Assembly: GCA_000231825.2 (NCBI GenBank)
Contig: JH720354.1
Location: 162,965-226,964 of the forward strand
DNA: 64,000 nt
Direction: 5' to 3'
From: Tetrahymena elliotti 4EA
Taxonomy: Eukaryota > Ciliophora > Oligohymenophorea > Hymenostomatida > Tetrahymenidae
Position numbers and translations under genes: made by a program. The notes below the pieces were generated by a model, which saw only the letters and a program-made list of their open reading frames with translations, made no database searches and was not told where the DNA came from. Below, one piece after another: positions 51,859 to 64,000 of this stretch. Position 1 is the first letter of the stretch. Every line of letters starts with the position of its first letter.

Positions 51859-54800
51859 ATGAACTCTCCATAGTTTTAAGCTATGAATGATGCAGGGAAT
51901 CCTCATTAAACTCCTGTTCATTCCGATAGTCCATAATTAAAAATGAAAAAATTGTGGAAGAAGCTTATGGGACATAAAAAAGCTGGAAAATTATTTAGAT
52001 TAGGATTACAGTAACTAACTGCTAATTAACCCGAATACTTTCTTGTTATTAGCAAGAAATTCATCAGTTAGGGATAGCATAGTAAAGCTTTTAACATACT
52101 TAAAAAGTAGATTTATAAAGATGATATTGATATTGAGTATAAGCCAATTATAATGCATCATTATATGCATACATGCTATAAATTAATGTAAAAGTTGATA
52201 AAAAATAAGGCTAAAGAAATCTTAGAAATGCAAGAACAGTAAGATAGAGACCCTTTCTCATTAATACCAAATTAAGCTTAAAGTCATAAAAAGAAATCAA
52301 GTCTCTCCAGATTGGATAAATTAAATGCAATTATCGAAATACAGTTTGAAAATCTATAGATCTATGAGAATATCATCATAAATTTAGTATGTAACTATGA
52401 GACTTACTAGTAGCAAAATGATAGGAAATATTAAAAACTAGATAGTAATTTTAGGAGCACTATTTATTAAAATAATACAAGTGATAATATAGAACCTATC
52501 AGTGATATGATTATATAAGATACTTAGTAAGGAAAAAAAAAAAGCTTATATAGCAAGCAAGAAGTTACTGGAGAAGAGGATATAGAGAATAAAGAAACTG
52601 AAAAAATATAGAAAAAGCATTTTGATGTTTATTAAATCGAAGCTTTTAAAGAGAACTATTTATTATATTTTTTTAAGACCATTCTCCTTATGTATAAGTA
52701 ATTTAAAATTTCAGGCATATCATTTCATTTATTCAGTTAGTTAGTTAGTTAGTTATTTAGAATAGAAGTACGTATGTATGTGCTTGAATCAATTTATAAA
52801 TTTGAGTGAGAAAAGAAGTTTTAATAAATTGGTCAAATAATTAATTTGCTAATTTACTAGCAAAAGCATGTTTTGATTGATTTTATTAATTTATTCTAAT
52901 AATAAGAATTGATTAAATTTAATTAATTCAATTTTTATTAAATTTTATGCAAATATTCTTTACTGATCCAAACGAAATTATTATCTTTTTTTAATTAATG
53001 TAAATTTATTAATATTTTAAAAAAAGGCACTACAAACAAGAAGGCAATTTAAATATGGCTCTTAAATTTATTGAAAAAGGATATTAATTCATTATGAGTT
53101 TCGTAGATAGTTTATTTGGAGATTTTATTAGTATGGAAATTTATAGATTATGTGGTGACATCATACAAATTAAAGCTAACACTTGTTTTGAATCTTAAAA
53201 TATCACAGAAGCTTTAAAGTATTATGATTAAGTTTTCAAATACTACAGATTCTCTGGTTAAATTCTCTTAAAAAAATTTCACTCCTAGCCTCTTGAGGAA
53301 GTTGATACAAAATTAGAACTAAAATGTGAGTTCTTGTTTTGTAGCCTATCAATAACTACTATGATGCAAGCTTTGTGCTATGAACATCAATTTAAATTTG
53401 AAAAAATGATTGAAGCACTCCAAATTTCTGATTGGATTAACATGAAGTAAAAACAAATTTTTTTATGTTAATTTCTTTTTGATTTTATTGAATTTATTTT
53501 TAAATTTTATTGAATTAATCCTAAAATTTTTTTTGATTTAATCTAACAAGATATCTTGCTAATTTCCTTTTCTTAATCTGAACTTAAATTTTTTTGTAAT
53601 CAACTTAACTTTAATAAAAAGGTTTTTAGTTTATGAGTTTTCTGATAAGCTAAGAGTGCATGTTACAGAGTTATTATAAGATGCTAAATCGAAGTATAGT
53701 CAGTTTTTAGAAGAAAAAGGTAAAAAAAATAATTTCACACTTTCCTTCGCTTTTATTTCAGAGCTTGAAATAAGAAGACCATCTAAAAAAAAATTTTACA
53801 TAATTGTATTGAATGAAACTTTTTTAATAATAGGTGAAATAAGAAGGGTGCTTCTGCAAGCCTTTCCAGAAATGTAGCAACTTGAAAAGCAAGAAGTTTA
53901 AGATAATGAAGTTAATTTAATGAATAAAATAAATAACTATTTGTACGAAAAAGGAAATATTAAAAGTTTAAACCAAAATAGTTTTATCATTTATAAAGTA
54001 AAATTTTTTTATCTATTTTTTAATTTCTTCATTCATTCATCCATCCATCCATCAAAACTTTAATTTAAATAATCAGAAATAAGAAAAAGCGCCTACTATA
54101 ACAGTTTAATAAGAAGGATAATATTTCAGTAGTCAAGAAAACTTTGATCACCTTGGCTCTTATATGATTTAAAAAGATTAAACCCTCAGTTATAATAATA
54201 TGTCTAATAAAAATCTCAGTCAAATTGGTTTCCATAGTCCTGAAAGGGTAAAAGATATTGGTTCTTAAAGTTTCAGTGATGTATATAATATGAATAGCTT
54301 AAATGTTTTATCCAATCATAATAATTCTACCACTATTGGTCTTGGAAATTCTACTGTAAATACTTCTGGTGTTAATAATATTTATTCACAATTCTCTAAT
54401 TAGAATGGCCATAAAAGAACTTCCTCTGGGAATTTATAGGGTACTCATATTTAAAGCTATAATTCTCCTAAAATAATTTCTTCACATTCACTTAACATAA
54501 ATAATACTACACATGGATATTTTCATTAAAATTCTAAAGCTGGAGTTTCTCTACACCAAATAAATGAAATAGAATCTGTTAATGATTATGGAATCAGTGG
54601 TAAGAGGCCATCTGGTCTTCAAATCAGTACTAAAGATACTCCTAAAAGTAATTAAAATACTAGAAATAGCTTTAAAATATCTCATTCTCAGTCAACAAGG
54701 AATGCTAATGACAAAGAAAAAGGTTTTTTTTAATCTCATTAATCTTCTGGGATGAGTTTGCAAAAGAGATACAGCACAGGTAATTTAGTGATTAGGAGCA

Positions 54801-55738
54801 ATAGACCAACTCATGAATAACCTGCTCCTCTTTATACTAGAGAACACAGTGATTAATACAAACCAAAAATGTTGACAACAAATAAGTATTTCTAAAAAGA
54901 AACTTATGCATCAAAGTCTCTTAAGACTCTATCCGATTTCTAAGAGATTACTCAAAATTGTGCTGAACAAGAACAAAAATTCCATTACTTAAATCTCCTT
55001 CCAATCAAATAAAAATTAGAGAGAAATCAAGGAGTATTAAGTCTTGATTATGCTATGGAAAATCTCATTAAAGAAAAAATTATCCAATATGAAATAAAAA
55101 ATATCTAACACTCAGTTAAATAACAAACTACATTCAGTAATGCAATAAATAATACTCCATTTTCTTCTAATATGTCTAATTCATTGCCTAATCAATTTCC
55201 ATTGCACACCAGATACTCGCATCATGAAACTTTGTAGCCAAAAAGTCCAATATTCTCAGAGATATAGATGAACACTAATTCTCCCTAATCCATGTAGCTT
55301 GTAGCTGAAGCAAATAACTAAATTTTCAACAAAGAACTTAGTACTAAAAAAGATATATTTTGTGATCGCGCTGCAGGAAAACAAATTAGAAACTTGATGA
55401 ATAGTTTGAACATAAGCAACGAAGACCAAATCCTTATTATAAATGATTTAGAAGCAAAATTTGAGGCTGAAAAGCGTTCTATATTTACAAATTCTAAAAG
55501 TAATTAATCAAAAGTTAGTTAATAAGGTTGGACTACAGATAAAATCTTAGAAGAGCTCCTCAAAAGCATTAACATATGTAATTAACAAAATCTTTTTTAT
55601 TACTTTAGATATAAAATATTTTAATTATTCTTCAATCATTAGCTTAATCTTAATTTGGTTTATTGGTAAATTTAGGTATTTAACTTAAAGAAATACCTCT
55701 AATTTATCTATTTTACTTTTTTTGAATTAATTGAATGA
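51859..55738 (+). CDS. Unknown protein, 1057 residues: helical-repeat N-terminal half, Ser/Asn-rich C-terminal half
   Basis: Exons 51859-52697, 53037-53447, 53622-53719, 53834-53997 and 54077-55738 join exactly in frame. Residues of about 20-500 are alpha-helical and repeat-like. Examples are LFRLGLQQLTANQPEYFLVI, QHSKAFNILKKQIYKDDID, NLNMALKFIEKGYQFIMSF and ITEALKYYDQVFKYYRFSG, spaced as in TPR-type helical hairpins. The second half is Ser/Asn/Thr-rich, polar and probably disordered. It ends with a charged helical stretch (NDLEAKFEAEKRSIF) and a residual tail after LKSIN that looks like non-coding sequence read through to the first TGA. The real C-terminus may differ if an unrecognised short intron exists there. 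Introns are 339, 174, 114 and 79 bp. No catalytic motif, signal peptide or membrane helix. A scaffold role is plausible, not shown. Confidence 0.82.
52736..52756 (+). repeat. TTAG microsatellite in an intron
   Basis: Five or so TTAG units in the first intron (52698-53036) of the helical-repeat gene. Not telomeric: the ciliate telomere repeat in this group is G4T2. Confidence 0.75.
54030..54053 (+). repeat. CATT/CATC microsatellite in an intron
   Basis: Short tetranucleotide tract in the fourth intron (53998-54076) of the helical-repeat gene, just before the acceptor region. It adds pyrimidines upstream of the splice site. Confidence 0.75.
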
Positions 55739-55930
55739 ATTTAAAAACATATCATTTAAACTTCTAAAAAATATTTTCTGAAGTGAGAACAAATCGAGTG
55801 AAAATTAAGATAAATAAAAAATAATTCATAATTTACTGATTGAAATTTTATTTAATTGATCAAATGATTTTTAAAATATAAAGTGGGTGAAAATGTTAAT
55901 ACATACAATTAAAGATTTTCTTAGTTCTTG

Positions 55931-57053
55931 ATGGCTATTAAAGATGAAGATTTTGATAAGAGTGAATTCCACACTTGCCTTAAAAAGTTATAGTTTAGAT
56001 AAAGAATGGGGAATGGTATTATTCCACAGTTCTTTAACGAGAGAGAATAACCCTTAGCTCGCATTTAAGAAAGAAGAAAAATAGATGATGAGTATTCAGT
56101 TATCTAAGTATACAATAGCTTAAATAATTTTTAAAAGTTAAAGTTTTATTTTTAAAAAAAAGGGTGGTGGTGAAAGAATGGTAGAAATTATGTCAGATCA
56201 TAAAATTATTAAAAATTTATTTTTTGATGAATCAAATAATAATGAAACAGCAACTACAGGGAAAGAAGATAAAAATGAAAACAGTCTCAATGCAAAAGAT
56301 CAAAATTATCCAAATAAACACATTACATACAATACAGCTGTTTCTATTTTAGGTAACGAAAATAGATCAAGTAAAGTATTTGATCCTATAGATGAACAGA
56401 AGAATGATTCTGTCCAAAAGCCTTAATATAAGTAGAAAAAGAAAAAAATGCTACCTGTTAAAACATCAACATTATCAGAAATGCCATTATTCAATTGTAA
56501 TAAGATTAATTTAATAAATTTTATTTGAATATTTTTTTTAATTTCTAAAATAGCAAGCGATTCAAGCGTTGAAAAAATGATGTAATTTGGGTAAAATAAA
56601 ACTTAAAAAGTGAATTACTTTTAGAAATCTCAAGAAGCACTCAGATAAATGGTTTTAAAGAGTGAGTAAGATTATGAAGAAATGCAAAAGGAAATTTTAA
56701 ACCCTAGGAGAAATAAAATAAACTCTCACAGAAACAAAAATTTATAGTTTTCAAATTTCACAAATAAGTTAGCAATATCTACCAGCAAATATAATTAGAA
56801 GGAAAAAATAAAAAAATCTGGGAATAAACTTGATCTAATTGATTTCATGAGAATTTAGAATAAATGGAGATAAAAAGTTTAAGAAAAGCATGGAACTATT
56901 GTTTCTTAAGGCACTTCTGAAGCAGGCAGCGATTCACCAAATAGTACTTTAACTGTAAAATTTAAAAAAGCAAGTAAAAATTTCATACTAGCAAATGCAA
57001 TGAATAATCATTCTTCCATATTTGGCAAAACAAACACTTATGAATAAAAATGA
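55931..57053 (+). CDS. Small basic unknown protein, 336 residues
   Basis: Exons 55931-56107, 56163-56496 and 56554-57053 (introns 55 and 57 bp) join to 336 residues ending at TGA 57051-57053. It starts only about 190 bp after the preceding gene's stop. No domain is recognised. The N-terminus is charged (KDEDFDKSEFHTCLKKLQFR, GGGERMVEIMSDHKIIKN) and the middle Asn/Glu/Ser-rich. A basic run KQKKKKMLPVKTS sits near residue 150, and the C-terminal third contains a compact LDLIDFMRIQNKWRQKVQ helix. Ser/Asp clusters (GTSEAGSDSPNS) could be phosphorylated. No membrane helix or signal peptide; probably cytosolic or nuclear. Confidence 0.75.
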
Positions 57054-57996
57054 GAGCATTTAAACACAAAATTATTCATTTTTAATCAACGAACATATGA
57101 ATTTAATTAATTTTATTTCATCAAATAAGTAAAATTAATAAGTAATAATAAAAAAATCATCTATTTACTCTAACAATATAAATTACTATAAAAAAATTTA
57201 CAATAAAAAAGTAATTTTAAGGCAACAAAATATTAATTATAAAATAATGATATAGTCTACTATATTATTGATTTAAATTAAATAGGAAATATGTATTAGA
57301 ATATTCAATTTTATGTACTAATTTAATGTCATTTAATTTAATCATATTTACATTTCTTTACAATTTTACATTCAAAATTAATAAATTAAAAAAAATTACC
57401 AACTAAAATTATGATTAAAATCATTAAAGTAATTTATTTCATTCTAAAATTTAGAGTTCTATCAACTTAAAAATTTGAGAAAAATTACTTATTAGTTTAA
57501 GCAAAGTAAATCATAAATAAATTTACAATTTAAAAAATAATTTAAAGTAGTGGATGATTTAGTAAGTAGTAATTTATTATCTTAACAAAAGTAAAAGTAA
57601 AAACATCATAAAGGAAGTAATTTATATTTGAACCATAATTTAAAAAAAGAAACAGCCAATATACATTTTATCTAATAATTTGACAAAAAGTGGAATTTGA
57701 ATTAAAGTTCTTTAAATTTTAAATTTATAATCAAAAACAAATGAAGCATTTATTCTCAATTCTCAAATATACATACTTATTTTAAGACCCAAATTTTTAA
57801 TTTTTGTATCAAAATAAAATTTGAATTTAATAATTAAAAAAATCCAAAAATTCCAAAAATAATATTTTCTTCTTGTCTCCTTAATTAATTTATGATGTTT
57901 TTCAAAATTTTATATAAATATGCTTTCTTTTACTCTTCAAGAAAATAATCAAGGACTATTTTTAATTAATTAATTAGTTGTGTTTATATTTTTGAC
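57054..57996. other. Convergent intergenic region
   Basis: About 940 bp of AT-rich DNA between the 3' ends of the 336-residue gene (plus) and the 582-residue gene (minus). Nothing recognised. Confidence 0.6.
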
Positions 57997-60002
57997 TCAA
58001 GGAATGCCTATATTAAATTTATCTGAATGGAATTCATTTTTTTCACCCCACGTTTCTTAATCATCTTTGTGTAGCAAATTTCTCTCTACTGATTTGAAAA
58101 CAGCATAGTTTAACTATCTTGAAAGATTTTCTACATCCCTAATGAAATATAAATGTGAAAATTTATCAAAGAATTAATAAAATGCCTACTTTTTGTCCTT
58201 TAGATTCTTTTTATTGGTCTAAAATTAATTGATGGAGTCAAAAATCTTACTAATTTTATTTGAGTACTCTGTATTTAATCTTTTACTTTTTGGAATTTGA
58301 AAATTGCTATCTAAACTTTGCTTCCTTTTAGTAGTTTGGGAAAGATCATCTATCCTGTTAGACTCTTATTCAATCTAATTTTTCTAAATATTATAATGCT
58401 AAATTTGAATTATTGAAATTAATTTAGTTTACAATTTTTTCAACAATCATATTTTTAAGAGACTCCTTTTCATTTTAATTTTAATCTTCATGAGAGAAAA
58501 AAAGATAATTTTTATTGATCTTTTAAAATTTAAACTTATTCGCATAACTCATCATAGATTATCTTTTCTCTTATGGAGATTAATTAGCAGTTTATCTTTT
58601 CAGGTCATCTTTGATCAAACTTTGTTAATTATTGTTAAGAGAAGTCTTATAACTTAAGCATTAACTAAATTAATTATTATTATGTTTTATTTTAAAAACT
58701 TAAAATTTTAATTAGCAAACTAAATAAGTAAGTTACTTAAGTTAATTGTCTTTATCATTTTATTAATAAATCCTTTCAATTATTTCAGAGCAAGTATTTG
58801 GATCATATTTATAAGAATTGCATAACAATTCATTTTCTTCATCTTGTTTAGGGACAAACTTTTTAATGAGGTTTTAGTATTTAGAGTCTTTTGATTAAAA
58901 GACTGAATGTATTTACTTTTATTACCTATTATCATTAGGAGCATTGTCTTTAAAGAAATAATATACTCCTTCTTCATCTTTTCTTGTTAAAGTCTATCAA
59001 AAAAATAATTTAATTAACATAATTGTATTTAAATTCTTACTTTAGGCTAAGAGTGGTAATTCTCAGTAGATTACTTAAAAGCCTACTAAGCTATCTTTCT
59101 CATAATGTATTTACCCTAATGCATTCTTTAGTAGCTGATAAATTATTTTACATTAGATTCTGGCCATAAATCAGTTACAAACCTTATTATAAAAGCAAAT
59201 AAAATAAATATTAATACTTAATTTTGTAAAAACATAGTTTTATCTTTTTATTGCTTAAATAACTAACAAACAAATTAATTATTTACATAGATCCTTTAGA
59301 TTTATTAGTATTTACCATTTTATTTATAGTAAATTAAAGAAGAGGATCTTCGGCTTTCTCTTAAGCCTTGAATCCGAAGGTAGTAAAGGTGAGCTTACGT
59401 ACTTCTATCTCTTTTAATACTTTTTCAGCTTACTTAACAATCTTTTCTTGTTTCTTTTTCCTCAAATTTTTTTTATTTTATATTTAAACAGAGGCTGTGA
59501 ATTAACTATTTTCTTATTTTTTTTGTGCTTAAGAATACCTAGAAGTGCTACTTGATGGCCCAGAAGTTAAACCTTATTTTAATTTATTTTCTAATTAAAG
59601 ATCTTTTATCTTGCTTAAAAAACCAGAAGTCTAAGTAGTCAATGAGATAGCTTTAGGTCTGACACTATTATTAGGAGTAGAAACGTTGGAATAGTAATTA
59701 GATCCTTAGAATTTTTAATTATTTTCTGTTAATGATGTATTCTTAAACCATTCCTAGTATGTATTTGAAAACCTTTTAGATTATTCAGTTTTACAAAATG
59801 TAGATTGACCATCTGTCTAATAAAGTTCATCATCAGTTTAAGACTCATTCTTACAATGAATTTTAGCATTTTCAATATTAAAACTTGGAGAATAATCATT
59901 TTTGTTAGAATTGGAGTTATAATATTATTCAAATGACTACTTATTATTTTATTAACCACTATGAACAGAAAATTAGCTTTACTTTAAAAAGAAATGCTTC
60001 AT
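57997..60002 (-). CDS. Unknown protein, 582 residues, five exons
   Basis: Minus-strand exons 60002-59287, 59182-59041, 58993-58737, 58664-58433 and 58398-57997 join exactly in frame. The N-terminal 150 residues are Ser/Asn-rich and polar. A basic coiled-coil-like helix follows (NLRKKKQEKIVKQAEKVLKE). The middle has the more conserved-looking part: VRKLTFTTFGFKAQEKAEDP, MFVTDLWPESNVKQFISYQR, MHQGKYIMRKIAQQAF and EEGVYYFFKDNAPND. The C-terminus has further helices (HLYFIRDVENLSRQLNYAVF). No family is recognised, and there is no membrane segment. One intron, 58399-58432, is only 34 bp but is needed because reading through it meets TGA; the spliced frame continues for 134 codons. Introns otherwise are 104, 47 and 72 bp. 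Confidence 0.8.
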
Positions 60003-60118
60003 TTTCTAAATTAGAAGAATTATTATAATTTTATTAAGATTCTAGCCTGTGAATATTTTAATGTTTTGTGATGTATAAATGTAGAACAAACTAAAAATTA
60101 AGTAGGAATAATTAATTA

Positions 60119-60139
60119 CTTTCTTTCTTTCTTTCTTTA
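60119..60139. repeat. CTTT microsatellite
   Basis: About five CTTT units followed by an ATTA tract, just upstream of the minus-strand 582-residue gene. Simple sequence, possibly in its promoter. Confidence 0.8.
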
Positions 60140-62747
60140 TTGATTAATTAATTAATTTTTTGATTATTTCAATAAGCTGAACTAAAACCTGAAATTAATA
60201 TTCTAAACAGAATCAACTTACTAAACTCATACATACATATTGCAATCAATTAATCTTATCAATATTTTAGCTTTTTAAGAAACTTAAAGAAATTTATGAA
60301 GTAGAGTTAAAAATAACACAAAATTAAAAAAATTTATTTGAATATTAATTCAAGGTTAAAAATAAATGAAAATATATATATTTTAAGTTTGATTTATTTT
60401 TTATAATTACAAATTAGAGTACTTATTAATTTTTAATAATAAATATAATTCAGATTGTTGAAAATAACAACATGAGATCAATGGAATCACTCAATTATCC
60501 AGTTAATACATTAAGCTATATAAAATTACTTTTTCATTATTAAAAATGAATTAAAAATCTTTTTAAATAAATCAAGACAAACAAACTGAAAATTTTAAAA
60601 TCAAAACCTAATTTTTCAAATAAAAAGATAAAATTTTAAATAGAATCTATGAAGAATACAAAATACGGGAATATTTGATCTATACTTAATTTAATATTTG
60701 TTTGGAAAGGAAAATCAAATATGATTGAATACTTTTAGAGATATTATTTTAAAATTACACAACTTTTTTTTTTTAATGATATATGATGATTATCAAAATT
60801 AAATTTTTTATTTTCTAAATTAAGAAGCATTTTTTATAAAAGATAACATTTGAGTGCTAGTTTATTAAACAGAGTCGATGATGAAAATGAAATATTGAAT
60901 TAATTCAGTTTATCCTTTGCTTTATTTGATAGTATTTGGAATGGAAAGCAAAATTAAATAATAAATAGATTTAAAAAATACAATTAAAACTTATAGATAA
61001 TTAAATATTTTTAGATTTTAGTTTCTGAATTGATCTATAATTTTATACAAAGCAATTTATTTAAACCATAGGTAAGCAATTTAGATTGAAATAAATTAAA
61101 TACTATTAGAAAACTTGGTAGAACTACTTAACTTAATAGATATAAATAATAGAACTTTCTAATTTTTAATTAAGAGAAGAAAATACCTTAAGCATATTTA
61201 TCTAATTAAGAAAATTTAGTTAAGTCAAATTTAAAGTGAATGACTGGTTGTGTATGGCTTAAAGTTCTTCTCTAAATATGAAACAAATTCTAAGTTCAAT
61301 TATATTAGTAAAATCTAGTTTCAAAGAACTTTAAATGAATTTTTTCTAAAAATTATAAATATTTAGTTGGTTATATCATGAAATTTATTGATATTTCTAT
61401 GATGGAAATATATAGATAAATGCATTTTTTCATATCAAATTTTTATGTTAAAAAAGCTATTGTATTCTTTTGAATTGATATTTTATGATTTTAGTAAATC
61501 TAATATATTTCTCCTAGCATAAATAATCTCTATTCTTTTTAATTGGTCTTTTAATTTCTGGAGATATTTTCTAAATAGAGGAAGTTGATAAAATCATTAG
61601 TAGAAAGAAATCTTCCTCTCTTTAGCATCACTTGGAGCAGAAGATATTTAGATTTTTCTTTTTTGCTATGGAAAGTTAAGCTTCTTTTTAGAATATTAAA
61701 ATAGATAATATTAGTAGGACACGTCCAGGAATGTATTTTTGATGAAAAAATTGATAGATTTATAAAAGAAATTCTATTTATTGTGAAGAAATAGAAATTT
61801 AAAATTATCAAAATACTCTAATTTTTGATTTGTTTATTTATTTGCTTGGTTGCTTACATTCATCTGCCATAAAGTAAATTAAAAACTGTAAATTGGTTAA
61901 GATTAAAACCCTGATTGTTTTATGTTACAATCAGCATGGTTAAACCAATTTTTTTCCTTATAAATCCCTTTTTATTTGGGAGGAATTTGCATAATATTAT
62001 GCCTTACCAAAAATAGGGGAGATCAATTCTGATATCAATAAAATGAATGAAATGTAAACCAAATATTTAAGAGTACTGAGTACTTTAAAAATATACTCCT
62101 AGGCATAGCCTACCATTAACGAATATTTATTTAGAGTATTTAGATGAGAAATAATATAAATCACTATTTTAAAAATTAAGTATTAAGGGTTATTGCTCAT
62201 AGCTTTAGTGATTAATCTATTATAAATAGTAGAACTTAATGCCAAGTAGAAAAAAAAAGTTAAAAAAATGAATACTAATAAATAATAAAGACAACTGAAA
62301 TAATTATTTACTCTAAATAAATATTGCTATGTAGGAGAATTATATGTATAGGAATTAAATATTTTACTTATTTCTTTAAGCATGTATGAAGAGATTACTT
62401 TATAAAAGGAATATTATTTGAATAGACTTTTATTATTCAAGAGCTTCAATATTTAATTGAAAAAATTTACCAGATTCTTAGTGGAAATTAAAACTTTTAG
62501 ATTTTTTTCTTACACTTAATTTCATCATTATTGACTTAAGAAAGTAAATTCTTATTGATTAAAAAAGTAATCCATTTGAAAATATTAGATTTTTGATCAT
62601 AAAAAAACCATACAAATTCAAAAAATATTTGAGAGATAAAAACAAACAAAAAAAGCAGTAAACATTACAAATACATAAGAACTGATGTAAAAAATTTAGG
62701 CCGATAAACTATTTAAACAATTTTGATGAATTTATTATAGGCTTTCT

Positions 62748-63038
62748 ATGAAATATTTTTTAAGCTATTAAGATAATTTATTTTCTATTCATTAAAAAAT
62801 AATCTTTTATGATAAAATTAATATTTAATTAGGAGTGCTTTTTTCAATTCTTGTGTTTGGAGCTTAAATATCTATTTTAAAGTAAATTTAGATTGACAGA
62901 AGTAAAATTGATAAAAGTAGACTGCAGGGTTCAATTCATGCTGAATATCCTTTAATATCAAGTACTTAAATACCTATCAAAACACCTCAAATAATTGTTG
63001 AATTTGATAAAATTTTATTTCTTTTATAAATGAATTGA
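62748..63038 (+). CDS. Marginal open frame, 96 residues (doubtful)
   Basis: A TGA-free frame from ATG to TGA in the ciliate code. It has a hydrophobic stretch (LGVLFSILVFGAQISIL) followed by a mixed polar part (DRSKIDKSRLQGSIHAEYP) that looks more protein-like than the surroundings. A frame this long is expected by chance when TGA is the only stop in AT-rich DNA, and no homologue is recognised. It could be a stray exon or noise. Confidence 0.2.
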
Positions 63039-64000
63039 TGATATTGTTTGAAACTTAAACAAATTATTATTTTTGAAAGAGTGAGGGAAAATCATTGAAT
63101 ACAATTATTTAAATTAAAGTAAAAAATGATCATAAATACAATTGAATATGAATGGTTTTTATTGAAAATAACAATAACTCTATTTCAGATTGAAAAAGTT
63201 TTAAATGTTATGCAGTAAATACTTTAATCTCTACAACACACTAACAATAAATTTGAAAGATAAAATTTTAGAATGCACTCTCTAAAGATATAAATAGATT
63301 GAAACTGGTAGATGAATGTTTTTTTTCTGTAGAATTGATAAAATTAAAATTGATTAAGACAAATCTTTTTTAATACAACATAAATAGAATTATTTGAATT
63401 AATTACTTCTCTTTAAAAATTTAATATTTAAATAGACTTAACATGTCAACCAAAAGATATTTTGGCTCAGTAATTATTGAAAAATATAATTAAGGTATTC
63501 CAGTTTACAAATATTTTTAAATAAAAAAACTGAGTCAAGTATGTTAATCAAATTTTGGGGGACTATCTAATCTTTCTATTTGAAATTTTTTTCAAAAAAG
63601 CAAAAAAAGTTTGGTCTACATACTTAATTAGTCTTTGAACTAAATTCTACATACGTTTTATAAGCAAGCTTCCTCTTTCTCACTTGATTAATTCAGGTTT
63701 TTTGCAAATCATTCATCGAAAGGCTGAGAGCTAGTGTTGCAAATCGTTAGTTACTCTGAAAATTCCTATAATTGGAAAATTGAAAAAGATGTATCCCTTA
63801 ATATGGAGCTGAAACGCTGAAATGAATGAATGAATTTATAGAAAATTAGCTTAATTAGAAATAAAAATATTAAGAGAACAAGTTAGATAAAAAGATAGGG
63901 AGAATGATTAATAATTAGATATTTAGATTAATAAATAAACTCAAAAGAAATAAAGAAAAATAACAATTTGGTATTAAATCAAATGCTGTATATTATTTTA

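Larger units (their letters stand above)
60003..64000. other. Gene-poor 4 kb tail of the window
   Basis: No convincing gene. It includes a CTTT microsatellite (60119-60139) and a marginal TGA-free frame at 62748-63038. A second tiny frame is at 63440-63582. The first few hundred bases should hold the promoter of the 57997-60002 gene. Base composition is as AT-rich as other spacers. Confidence 0.5.

Noticed and set aside
52736..52756. TTAG repeat as telomere-related sequence
   Set aside because: The ciliate telomere repeat is G4T2, and this short tract is inside an intron.
59729..59959. Minus-strand 76-residue frame starting MVNKIISS
   Set aside because: Same strand but out of frame with the 57997-60002 gene, whose joined exons give a longer consistent protein.
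61551..61811. Minus-strand 86-residue frame
   Set aside because: Hydrophobic, AT-driven composition, no homology; expected by chance.
62925..62940. GGTTCAATTC resembling a tRNA T-loop
   Set aside because: No matching acceptor stem, D-arm or A-box at the proper distance upstream; chance match.
63440..63582. 47-residue frame starting MSTKRYFGSV
   Set aside because: Too short to be significant when TGA is the only stop; no homology or splice context.

Overview
The window reads as nuclear DNA of an oligohymenophorean ciliate, most likely Tetrahymena or a close relative. Base composition is extremely AT-rich. Every convincing gene uses TAA and TAG as in-frame glutamine codons and ends only at TGA. 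Genes are split by AT-rich GT..AG introns, mostly 47 to 560 bp, much longer than the 20 to 30 bp introns of Paramecium. I reconstructed the coding regions by reading with the ciliate code and joining exons so that frame and protein homology agree. For all fifteen genes the joined exons give an exact multiple of three. Intergenic DNA is long and almost pure A/T.

Layout: 1-2131 is the 3' part of an antiquitin-type aldehyde dehydrogenase. 2734-7568 holds two tandem paralogous multi-pass membrane proteins with shared intron positions. 8492-10035 is a WD40 protein, convergent with a CNNM/DUF21-CBS transporter at 10720-12328 (minus). 14459-15601 is a phosphoserine aminotransferase homologue whose PLP-binding lysine is missing. 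19011-20516 and 22100-25132 (both minus) are intronless unknown proteins, the second Gln/Asn-rich. 26189-35050 is a 16-exon gene for a secreted or GPI-anchored protein of about 2,324 residues. 35892-37159 (minus) is a cAMP-receptor-like GPCR. 38309-40024 is a HAD phosphatase of the sucrose-phosphatase type with an altered DxD motif. 41457-43274 is an unknown protein with a possible PAS-like segment. 45356-48287 is a vacuolar sorting receptor. 48821-50826 is a membrane-anchored PhoD-like phosphatase. 51859-55738, 55931-57053 and 57997-60002 (minus) are unknown proteins. 60003-64000 has no convincing gene.

This is not an operon-organised region, and neighbours mostly have unrelated jobs. There is a visible bias towards membrane and secretory-pathway functions: tandem membrane proteins, CNNM, giant surface protein, GPCR, sorting receptor and PhoD ectoenzyme. 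The most unusual items are two enzyme homologues with substituted catalytic residues (SerC-like at 14459-15601, HAD at 38309-40024), the giant surface protein, and the lineage-specific tandem membrane pair.
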